This document shows, in pieces, positions 45,664 to 55,024 of a stretch of 64,000 nucleotides of DNA. The stretch is from Cyathus striatus (lineage: Eukaryota; Basidiomycota; Agaricomycetes; Agaricales; Nidulariaceae): the NCBI GenBank assembly GCA_025738555.1, contig JAOVFP010000023.1, positions 806,001 to 870,000 of the forward strand, written 5' to 3'. Under the pieces are notes generated by a model. The model saw only the letters and a program-made list of their open reading frames with translations, searched no databases and was not told where the DNA came from. The first letter of the stretch is position 1; each line of letters begins with the position of its first letter. Position numbers and translations under genes: made by a program.

Positions 45664-46911
45664 TAGTGGTGTCACGGTCCAGTTCTGTCTGGTTCAGACA
45701 CCTTTTTGTCTGAACCTTGAACCTAACCTCAGGTCCGGTTCGGGCATTTTTGCTGAACCTTGAACTGGACCTCCTGGATTTATTTTCAACTTTTATTTCA
45801 TCTCTATAGCATAGATCTCGACTTGATTTCATTTGTGTAGTATAAATCACTAAAACATTGACAATATACATGAATTTGTTGTATTATAGGAACTACAACA
45901 AATAATTGTACTTTTACTTGTGAGCAGCGAGCTACCTAATATAACTACATATGATCTACATCGTCAGTAATATTCACTACTGCAGATTCATTGAGCTCAG
46001 CCAGAAAATTGAGCGGTATTACCTAGCTTCATGAATATACCACTGAGGCGATCGCACGTCCAAGATGTCTATTCTGTCACATATTTTGACCCATTAGCAC
46101 ACCGGCGCAGTTAAACTGCACAATTTTTTGCTAGAATGAGTCAGTAAGTTCAACTTAAAGCCATAAGAAAATTGAGTGGCATTACCTAGCTTCATGAATG
46201 TACCACTGAGACGATCGCATGTCCAAGATGTCTATTCCATCGCATATTTCGACCTGTTAGCACACCAGTGCAGTTAAATTGCACAATCAGAAGATCCAGT
46301 GTCGCTCTGTCATTTCCAAGTTCCAAGTTCTGGAATCTGGAATCTGAGCCTTCATTTTTAAGCAGGAGTGCACAGCTAGAGCAGAGAGCTGAGCAGGAGG
46401 GATTATATATCTGAGAATCTTGACAGAAGAGAGTGGGAAAAAGAGGTGCCTTAGAGTTACCAAAGCACACTACAAGCATCAAGACAGATGATGAGAAATG
46501 ATTTAAATTGTTGAAGACTTGAAGTGTGTGGTTGCGGGACATGCAGCTTTCAGACTTCAGTTCATACTTAGTTCTATTATTGATCGAGCTTTCAATGGTA
46601 TTGATCTACATCACTGACTAACCTTGTGGCAGTGCCATTCATTGTAATCAAGGTCTACTGCACATGCCGAAAGCACTACTTTTGCATTATATTATTATCT
46701 GATTCATGTAAATAATTCCCTTTTTTCTACAATAAATTTATAGGTTCGAACAGGTTCGAACAGGTTTGGTGAAAACAGCATCTTGAAGAACCAAGAACCG
46801 GATGTAAGGTTCGGTTCACAGCATGTGACTGAACTTAGAACCAAACGTAAGTCCGGTTCTGCATTGGTTTGCGTTCAAACCACGGTTTGCAACCGAATGC
46901 TGACACCACTA
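45664..46911. mobile_element. hAT-like non-autonomous element
   Basis: 1,248 bp with 11-bp perfect terminal inverted repeats, TAGTGGTGTCA and TGACACCACTA, and an 8-bp duplication TGAAACAC. An 8-bp duplication with TAG-type ends is the pattern of the hAT superfamily. It lies within the RNase H region of LINE ORF2; removing it and one TGAAACAC restores GLWYAETHPNNLAIQLP. No transposase frame is visible. The subterminal regions are full of short ggttc/gaacc motifs in both directions, as hAT transposase-binding regions often are. Confidence 0.88.
46003..46287. repeat. 122-bp direct repeat inside the hAT-like element
   Basis: Copies at 46003-46124 and 46166-46287, separated by 41 bases, share ttacctagcttcatgaat and most other bases. 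Many differences are transitions at CpG (for example gagcgg/gagtgg, gaggcg/gagacg, cacgtcc/catgtcc), again pointing to deamination after duplication. Confidence 0.8.
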
Positions 46912-46919
46912 TGAAACAC
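46912..46919. repeat. hAT target-site duplication, right copy
   Basis: TGAAACAC, matching 45656-45663. Confidence 0.88.
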
Positions 46920-48155
46920 ACCCAAATAACTTGGCTATACAACTCCCTCATGCCCTAGCCACAAACAATGCAGCTGAACTAGTCGCAATCCTACTAAGCA
47001 TCCAAAACAACCACAACACAAAACTCATAAAGATAATTAGTGACTCACAATATTGCATAGATGGCATCACTACCCATCTACAGAAATGGGCTGACCAAGG
47101 CTTTATTGAAGTCAAGAATGCAGAGATTCTTCGCACACTCTATGTCACACTCATCACTACTCCTAATATTATACTCCTAAAAAAGGTCGAAGGTCACAGT
47201 GGTGATATTGGCAATGAAGGAGCAGATCGGCTAGCAGCCAAAGGAGCAAGGAAGCCCCAACCTGACCAAATAGACCTTTCAAAAGGTGAGTGGGCCAAAT
47301 CCCTTGGTGCTAAACTTTCCTGCATGATACAATCAAAGCTCTATAAAGCTATTAAATGTTGCAAAATTACCAAAAAGTGGGCAGCATCACAACTCAACAT
47401 CAATATTACTGCCCATGCAATTGAAGAGAATACAGGCTCACACCCCACACCAGAAGCCATCTGGAAGTCCATCCTCCATGGCACTACTCTAACCAAAAAA
47501 GCCTCTACATTCCTATGGAAAACCCTCCATGGCTCCCACAAAATAGGTGACTTTTGGGAACATACCCCCCTGAAGGACCAATACATGCCTTGTGTCCAAT
47601 GTAATGTAGAAATTGAAAACATTGCTCACATCCTATTTGACTGCCATGTTTCTGGCCAAGAAATAGTCTGGAAACTGGCACAGGCAACATGGAAATCCAC
47701 AAACCTGCCATGGCCCCACTTATCAATAGGCCTAGTAATGGGCATATCACTTGCAGAAATTAAATCAGAGGAAGATGACCTCCTCAAAGCACCCACTTGT
47801 CTCTTCCACATCCTTGTATCTGAGGCAACCTACTTATTTGGAAACTCTGATGTGAATGGTGCATAGGGGAAGAAGCCAACCCCCTTAAACTCCATACACC
47901 TCTAGAAATTGAGTCCAGGTGGATCAACTTGATCAACATACAAATAAACCATGAATCATGATCAAATACTTACCAACAGCCATGTCTATGGGAAACAAGC
48001 CCTCAAACAAAATCTAATTAAAATAACCTGGCAACATGTCCTTGAGGCAAATAGACTCATTGACACCCTCCCAGACAACTGGCTAACTAAAGCAGGGGTT
48101 TTAGTGGGTATTAAGGAGCTCACACATTACTACAGGGGACAGAACAGATAACAAT

Positions 48156-48288
48156 AGGCGCCAGTTGCGCCTTCATACCAACTTAGCTGTTCCCTGCTCC
48201 TAGAGTCCCACACTGTTCCTCACAGAATGTGCATAAATGCATTTCCTCTGGAGTGGAGCCTTACTTTACTTCTGCGGGCTAGCCCGCA
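48156..48288 (+). promoter_or_regulatory. GC-rich hairpins in the LINE 3' end
   Basis: Two strong stem-loops lie in the last 200 bases before the poly(A): aggcgc-cagtt-gcgcct at 48156-48172, and the perfect 16-bp palindrome tgcgggctagcccgca at 48273-48288. They hold several CpGs in an element otherwise stripped of them. A role as the RNA structure recognised by the reverse transcriptase is plausible from other LINEs but inferred. Confidence 0.5.
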
Positions 48289-48342
48289 AAATAGCTGGCA
48301 ACCTGTTTAGCGAACTGCTAAGCAATAGCCAATAAGCTCCAC

Positions 48343-48358
48343 AAAAAAAAAAAAAAAA
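48343..48358 (+). other. Poly(A) tail of the LINE
   Basis: Sixteen uninterrupted As, immediately followed by the second 14-bp target duplication. They mark the 3' end and prove insertion through an RNA intermediate in plus orientation. Confidence 0.92.
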
Positions 48359-48372
48359 GAAATAGCCAACCT
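48359..48372. repeat. LINE target-site duplication, right copy
   Basis: gaaatagccaacct, identical to 29372-29385. Confidence 0.9.
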
Positions 48373-48746
48373 CGTAGACGCTCATTGGTAAGCGTCGATT
48401 TAATTGCCATTCGCTGTAGCGCATAATCTTAAGTAATCTACGCTCAGAATCAAATGCTTCAATAACTTGTAAGTACTTGCTTCTTATGTAATTAACACGA
48501 TATCCATGTTTGAATTACAACGAAACTATAAGTAAATGATCATGCATTCAATTACTACTGAAGTACTGAAGTTCAACGTTCAAACTTAACTTCGTCGCAC
48601 TTCTGTTTGACTTCAATACAATACAATTTTCCATTATTATAAACAACCAATTACCATAACACAAGTACGCCAGTTGATTGACTGGTTACGCTGTTCTTGT
48701 GGAAAGCGTTAGCAGCTGCAGCTATAATCCTCCCTGCGCATGCCAT
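48373..48746. other. Former upstream region of the HAD gene / 3' flank of Tudor-SN
   Basis: 374 bases of host sequence between the LINE and the Tudor-SN stop codon. Before the LINE arrived this sequence was next to 29385, so it probably carried the upstream part of the HAD gene's promoter. A 6-bp stem-loop (gacgct/agcgtc, 48377-48396) is present. No gene is seen. Confidence 0.5.
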
Positions 48747-51700
48747 TTACTCGTCTTCCTCAACATCTCCAAATTCAAACATGCCTGCGCGCTCTTTCTT
48801 TGCCAACGCAACGGAATCTTGAAGCTTTTTTAAGACACTGGGATATGAAGAAATATACCTACATCCTTTTCGATCAATGGATGCAAGACCATCCCTAACC
48901 AGGTCTGCATTAATGCATGTCAATGGATCATCGACTGCCGAGGGATCGGCAGGATCCATGAGACGAAGATGTAACAAAGAGCCTTCTTTGTAATCGATAT
49001 TGGCAACGAGCTTCCTTCCTTCGCACAAAGACTGGAAACGTTCAACAGCCTCTTGGTAGTACTCACTATCAGGATCAACTAGTTTAATGAAGCTACGCAG
49101 CAAGAAATTAGAAATGTGTTCATATCTACGTTTTAATGTGATGTATACCTCAGTCTTGCATCATGAGCTTGACCAGGTAATGAACGAAATTCTGCATCAA
49201 GTGGGCGAATATTTGCGAAGGGAACGGTGTCTTGGTTTCCATAATCGATGAACGTGACTTCAGCTTCTTTCTTAAGAGGAGAGGCTCTACGAACTTTGGC
49301 ACGATACCATGCACCATCAGAAAATTTTGCAGAGACAAGATCCCCTCCTTTGGGTGCAAAATTTGCAGCCGTTGCGACAGGAGATCGATGATGTAAAGAG
49401 AAATCGCGCATCAGTTGTTCCAGTGAAGCAATTCCTGCAAAACAAATTGTTGTAAGCAGGGGGATTGAACTATATTATATATAAAGAGTACCTTCTGTGT
49501 TCAGTATTTGGATTGAAAATCCTAAACCATTTCGAGTTCGAACATCACTGATAATGACATCAAGATATTCTGTTTTGAGAGGTCCGACGTTGCTACTTTC
49601 AACTTCATCCATGGCGGAAGGTACTGATTCCTCATCATAATCTGCCCAGATCTGTAGTTTACTGAGAAACTCCATTTCAGCGAATATAAACAAAAGAACA
49701 AACATTTCGCTTGGCTTTCTTTGCTTCAGCCTAACGAGATTAGACGATGTTAGAGAATATAGGAATCTTAAAGGCATAAAACGCGAACCTCGACATCATA
49801 CAGCTGGCGTGACCACGACAATCCATCAGCTGAATATGCATGCACAGTGGCCAAACCTTCGCGAACGAGGGCGATGGCGGCATTTTCAGTTTTATTGAGG
49901 TACAGGGTGCCAATAAATCCACCGGATTTATCGATGGTATCAACTTCGAATTCAATATCGCGTTGCATATATTTACGCGTGGCAAATTCAAGCGATTCAT
50001 TGCCATATGGCTCACTTTTTTCAGAAGGGTTGCGTGCTGTTCTAGGAGCACGAATACCTAAAATAAAAAATCAGTTATTGATCAAATGAATGTCCGACGT
50101 TAAATACCTGCGAGAACTAATGTCAAAGTTTGATTATCCTTGGGAAGGAATATCCTTATTGAGGGCCCTTAAGCTCTAGCGCTACTATTACATGTTGTTC
50201 ACATACCTGAATCGGGAGCCTGCGGCAACGTATTCGACCACACCTGGGATTCGTCCTAAGCGCTTAAATCCGTTCAAGAACTGAGTAGCACGGGAGCCTG
50301 TCTAAGAAGGAAAAGATTAGCTAAACCACCATCCAAACCAGATTTATGTGAGTCACAAACTTCGGATATGTTAAAGGCCTGTTTGAGAGGAGGTATCTCC
50401 TTTCCAGAATGGATGCCTCGAGCATCTGTGACAGCACTGAGCCTCTGCATCAGGAATAATATTGTAAATAGCAAGTAATATTACCCACGTTTGCTCTGCT
50501 GCCATTAATTTATCATAATCAGAAGATCGGTCTTCGTCGTCACGCTTATGACGAACGACGCTCGCAAGACCCTTGTCGATGAGTTGTTCTGCGACGTTAC
50601 TAATTCACCAGTGAGCATACACTGATATACATTCTCAGCAGAATCACGTACATGTTGTGACCGCCATAGCGAACAGTAGCACACTCCCGTTCTTCGAATT
50701 CCCCTTCTCGAGGACGAATGAAATCAATGTTGACCTTGACATGTTTACCTATCAATTTTTTGCGCAGAAACTCCTTGGCATCCAAAGCATACTGAGCTTG
50801 TCTGGGATCAGACAACCTAGTGAACGGAAAATTATTCTAAAATCTTTCGGCAGCGGATATAACACATACTTCGGTCCTCTCGTAGAGCTGAGCTGTAACC
50901 TATGCTCTTTGCTGCTATCTCTGTCTACAACTGAAATCTGATCACCGCTCCAAACCCGTGTAACTGTACCATCGAACGAGCTCTTGTAACCATTTGTTAC
51001 CCCCTCCGGATTAGAGGATGAGGCTGGGAGGTTTGCATATAAGTAAATACGTTTTTCTTTAGCAGCTCTTTCGGCGGCACGAAGTTTCTCCATCCCTCCA
51101 CTGGCTGCCAGCATTCCTGCATGCCAATCAACAACACGGGCCAGCCCAGCAGCAACAAGATGCTCAGCAATATTTCCAGCAGGATGCAAAACTAGTGAAG
51201 AGATGGTTAGTGTTACGAATAATTATACCAGAGCATCATGTCATGTACCATTTCCAATGAAGACACTAACTGGTGCAGGTGCAGACGCGGTAGCTCCAGA
51301 TTGGAATGGAGTAGCAGTAGATGATGGAAGAGACAGAATTTGCACGCGCACTGAGCGGTGCAATAAGCGAGATTCGGTGAAGAATTTTGCCTGAAGAAGG
51401 ATATTAACAAGCAAAAAAACACACGTCAAGTTTGAACGACAGACCTCTTCACCGCAGGGCTCAGACGCCTCCCCTTGTTTCAAAGAAGCACGAGCGCTCC
51501 TTACTCCGGCAAGGGCGATGTTGGCCATCTGATGGTCACCATCGGGCAATAGAAGACGAACACGAAGCGTGGTTCCATCCCGGACCTGCTCCACGATAGC
51601 TAGAAAGAGAATGAACGCGGAAATATACTCGAATTTCTATATTACGTACCATCAATGGACTTTCCCTTCCACTCGGTAACAAATGCATACGAGTCTGCGG

Positions 51701-52433
51701 GCATTGTATGATGCACAGCGCGAGCCTACGAAAGTAAGTCTGACGTCGGGACTGATTTCACAGCATACCCACCTTTTGACCGTGAGGATTCCAAACGCCC
51801 TTTCCAGCGGCTTTCGCCTCATTTTCAAAGTCTCTCTTTTTCAAATCATCTTCTGTAGGCTCCCGTTTAATTTCCTTCAACTTTGCCCATCCATTCCGAA
51901 GGATTTCGGACGTAAGATCAACACCAGCGAGCTCAGCATTGCCAAGGTCTCGAGGAATGTCATCATTGGTGGGCAGGGAGTGGATTGATGTGAAGGAAAC
52001 TTCCTTGCCTACACACAATGCGCGTAAGAACTCGCGAGACTCAAAAGCCCAGGGCTGAAGAGGACGGAGATGAATGCGGGAACAATGGACGACGTGAATC
52101 TGACCAGCTTACCTCGTCTTCTCTGGTAGAAGTGCCTAAGCGCGGGGCAACCAAATCTGCGAGGTGCAGCACTCTGAAACCGTACTATCAGTGCCATTTT
52201 GGGAAATCCGCATCGTCACGCTCGACACGTACCTTTCTTTGGGAGTCTGTCCCTGTGGCCCCGGTCGTCCGCGCAGAACCAGCGAATCACCTGAAATAAC
52301 GGCTACAAGACGTGAGCGTCCAGAAACAATCTGAAGAACAATAGATGGTTTTACATTTCACAATCTAAGTGATGCTTGAGATTTCAGGCAGAGTAACTAG
52401 ACATTCTGAGAAACTTACAGCCTTCATAGACAT
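48747..52433 (-). CDS. SND1: Tudor staphylococcal nuclease (SND1/p100)
   Basis: Multi-domain RNA-binding protein acting in RNA processing, stress granules and gene expression. Many exons run from ATG 52433 ([20 protein letters not shown]) to TAA 48747-48749. Four staphylococcal-nuclease-like domains follow one another: SN1 ([23 protein letters not shown]), SN2 ([20 protein letters not shown]), SN3 ([39 protein letters not shown]) and SN4 ([20 protein letters not shown]). A Tudor domain follows, with [20 protein letters not shown] and [20 protein letters not shown], whose aromatic cage would bind methylarginine. A partial fifth SN domain ends EFGDVEEDE. The architecture and order match the family. 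Several exon edges are approximate. Confidence 0.95.
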
Positions 52434-52763
52434 GGTTGGTCAGATCGTGATTCTTGCGGGCCTGGAGTGGTTTTGAGGTTCGAAAGTCGAATATAGACGT
52501 TTAACTTTTAGTAGAGAACTCGTCCGTAATTGCCAGCACGAATCGTTCGGTTAGGTATTATCGGTCACTCGTGGACGATTCAGATTCCACGAGTAGGTAC
52601 GTGACACGTGGTCAGACGGTGTCCTACTCTGTCCTACCATTCATTTCGATCAAACTACTGTTACACTATGCAGTAAGTATATACAAAGTATACAGCATTA
52701 TCATATCGCAATAATAAAAATACAGACTGCGTATAGTTCCGGTCTATAATTGATACGGACGAC
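52434..52763. other. Intergenic region, no gene seen
   Basis: 330 bases holding the Tudor-SN promoter and the 3' flank of the kinase gene, both on the minus strand. A near-palindromic ccacgagtaggtacgtgacacgtgg lies around 52588, with a CACGTG-type core. Nothing else was recognised. Confidence 0.4.
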
Positions 52764-54359
52764 CTACCCAGAAAACAGACTCCTTAACTTCTGGCTCATC
52801 ACTGATATCCACCGACAACGACCGGGTCTATCTGATTTATCAGGTGACGTTAGCCATAACCACTGTTTGGGGTGAGGTAGGTTCTTCAAAATCCATGGAT
52901 GATGCTGGTAATAATATAATAATATTTTAATATAGCACTAACACGTTAGACACAGTTGCACACCTTCAATTCCTTTAGTGTCATCCTATTTCTGGGGTCT
53001 TTCTGAAGCATCTGCTCCAACAATTGGACAATTACGAAACCCTCGCTGGTGACGTCCTTAGGATGTCGACCGCCTGTCGTAACCTTTTCAGCCCCCATTG
53101 TTTCATAAGCTGCCCAATCTTGAGTGCAAATTTGCATATACAGCACATATTCGTTATGATGTACATTTTTATTGGCAGAAGCAGGAACACAAAAAGGGGT
53201 CCGTCCGAAAAGTAAACAGTAAAATGTCACTGCAAGAGACCATATATCAACCGCCTTCGTAATGGGAGGTCGTTGAGAAGGTATGGGATTGGGCTGTCGT
53301 ATCGTTATAGACGACGCGCTACTTGGAATGTTTGATAACGATTGCTTGGCGGGATGAGCTTTATACATGGATTGATCTTCTTGAACATCGTCCAAGAACC
53401 AGACAATTTCAGGAGCCATAAACGATGGAGTACCCACGCGTCGAAGTAAATCCGACTCAGGAAACATGCGGCGGTCGGGATATTCAGAATATACTTCTTT
53501 ATCGTGATTATTTATGCCTGTATTATGCTGGACAATGGGAGCAGCGTGAGCTACGCCGAAGTCAATTATTTTAATGTGGCTGCGATCCCTTGCATACATC
53601 AGGTTAGCTGGTTTTATATCACGGTGGATTACGCCTCGTGAGTGCACTATTATGTAGAGTTCAAGAAGAGTTAGTCATGCAAACATGCGCTTTCAAAAAA
53701 TTATATTACAGTATTCAAGTCCAAGAAGGACATCTCGCATTATCCGACGTGTCTGTTCCAGTGTTAAAATAGGTTCATCATCAGAGTTTGTCCATTCAAC
53801 AGGTCCCCCAGAAAGGTATTCCATAACTGCCTCAAAGTTCTCAGTTTAACAAGCGACGGAAATACCTGTTTTACTCGTCGACGTACTAAGGTATATTTTT
53901 TCGTGCTTGGGATCATCAATGACCTCTAGCAAGCGGCATATATGCAGGTGGCAACAACTTTTCAAAATAGCGATTTCCTTCCGAACGCTGCTCTCTGCAC
54001 TACCTAGTATCGGTTTGGAGCATCCTTCCGGATTAGATGTACATTCAGCGGTCTGATAATTCTTTCGCATCAATTTCAGTTTATCTCGAGGATGACTTCG
54101 TTTCACTATTTTTACTGCCTATCAAACACGGTAAGTAAATGAATAATGGCATACATAATCACGGAAGTATTAAGCATACCACAGCATTTTCCTCTTCACT
54201 GCTGTCTTCACATAGGTAAACTTCTCCATGGTTTCCCCTGCCAATCCTTGGTCCGCGGTAGTATTGGTTAATCCTGACATGAGTGGATACAGAAGTATCC
54301 AAGCGGCTTGTTGTCTTAACTGATGGTCGAGGGCGGTAGACTGTCCGTGAGACAGACAT
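52764..54359 (-). CDS. Ser/Thr kinase of the CaMKK / Snf1-activating group (Ssp1-like)
   Basis: Protein kinase likely acting upstream of the AMPK/Snf1 kinase. Starts at ATG 54359 (MSVSRTVYRPRPSVKTTSRL). Glycine loop IGRGNHGEVYL; catalytic Lys in AVKIVKRSHP; the family insert with RKNYQTAE and LGSAESSVRKEIAILK; LLEVIDDPKHEKIYL; catalytic loop HSRGVIHRDIKPANL; DFG as IIDFGVAHA; activation segment RRVGTPSFMAPEIVW; and a low-complexity insert before TKAVDIWSLAVTFYCLLFGR. A short last exon reads HHPWILKNLPHPKQWLWLTS and stops at 52764. In a different frame the same DNA reads SLSVDISDEPEVKESVFW, a typical tail for this group, so a missed small intron or a frameshift near 52830 is likely and the true end may be 52744. 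Confidence 0.88.
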
Positions 54360-55024
54360 ATGTGGCCATAAGTTGGAAAGCTATAGTGACATATACCAAC
54401 GATATCACTAAGGAGACGGAGACTCTGGAAGTGAGTGGCAAGTTTATTTGCGTCCACCGTGGCAGTGGCAGCAAATATGGAAATCCACTTGCTTGCTTGC
54501 ATGATTTCGAAGCTCTGTCGAATCTTATAACAGCTTCAACCCAGCGTACCCATCCGTTTTAGGAAGTAACTTCGTGAGAATTTGAAAATTCCGTGCCTGT
54601 GGCTTGCACGAGCCTTCCTACAACGTCTGGGGCATTTGGAGCCGCGATCCATACCTCTAGGTCACATCATCGATTTGCAATTAGCTGTAATCTAGGTTTC
54701 TAAACGCTGCGGGAAGTCATCCGTTAACAAGCTACTTATTTGCTAAGTACGTTCTGCAAATGACGCCCACTAGCAACTATCTAGAAGCAAGTTTGATGGA
54801 TCACGACCCAATAACCCATCCCAGAGACGGCATACTTATAGTATATCAAAATGACTGTAGACTTGGAACACATCTAAAGTTCAACAATCCTGCAGAGGCT
54901 GCAGAGGCTTCACGTTAAGACAAGACGTCTCGATATGAGCGGACCGTTTACGCGTTTACGGCAAAAAGCAGAGAAAGTGGTGGAAGAGCCGGAAGCTTCC
55001 AAATGCAGGCGAATTGTGGGTAAA
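54360..55024. other. Intergenic region, no gene recognised
   Basis: 665 bases between the kinase start and the UPF2 stop, both genes on the minus strand. It should hold the kinase promoter. Short open stretches have no coding character. Confidence 0.45.

Larger units (their letters stand above)
39537..47866 (+). pseudogene. LINE ORF2 (endonuclease, reverse transcriptase, RNase H), interrupted and decayed
   Basis: The frame begins near 39537. An exonuclease-endonuclease-phosphatase domain covers about 39870-40580 (ALHIATINI, IMTVQETHITD, HIAAVYAPSGN, ILLGDLNMTESS, SHIDQIYA, then TDHFLVSM after a frameshift near 40570). Reverse transcriptase lies at about 42720-43600: VSGLDGIPIEIWKW, then LNQEKAYDCIHHDFL, QGDPLSCLLFNIAIESLA, and the catalytic LFADDTTIF at 43484-43495. 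RNase H is at 45570-47240 (TIHTDGSC, NNAAELVAI, ISDSQYC, GHSGDIGNEGADRL), split by a hAT-like element. A C-terminal CX2C..HX4C motif follows (CVQCNVEIENIAHILFDC). In-frame stops include TGA at 39888, 39945, 40152, 40359 and 43095, each where Arg fits, plus TAG at 39921 and TAA at 43355. Further frameshifts occur near 43330 and 44245. Confidence 0.85.
29386..48358 (+). mobile_element. LINE-type (Tad-like) retrotransposon with nested insertions
   Basis: A non-LTR retrotransposon copy in plus orientation, bounded by a 14-bp target-site duplication and ending in a poly(A) tail. It contains a CCHC-bearing ORF1, two small ORFs of unknown role, and ORF2 with endonuclease, reverse transcriptase, RNase H and a C-terminal cysteine/histidine motif. 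Later elements inserted into it: Copia (31885-37434), a terminal-inverted-repeat element (41260-42671), a probable solo LTR (about 44329-45058) and a hAT-like element (45664-46911). Removing these and their duplications leaves about 10.0 kb, long for a LINE, so a further unrecognised insert is possible. The plus strand is C/A-rich and poor in CpG, and ORF2 carries several stops and frameshifts, so this copy is dead. Confidence 0.88.
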
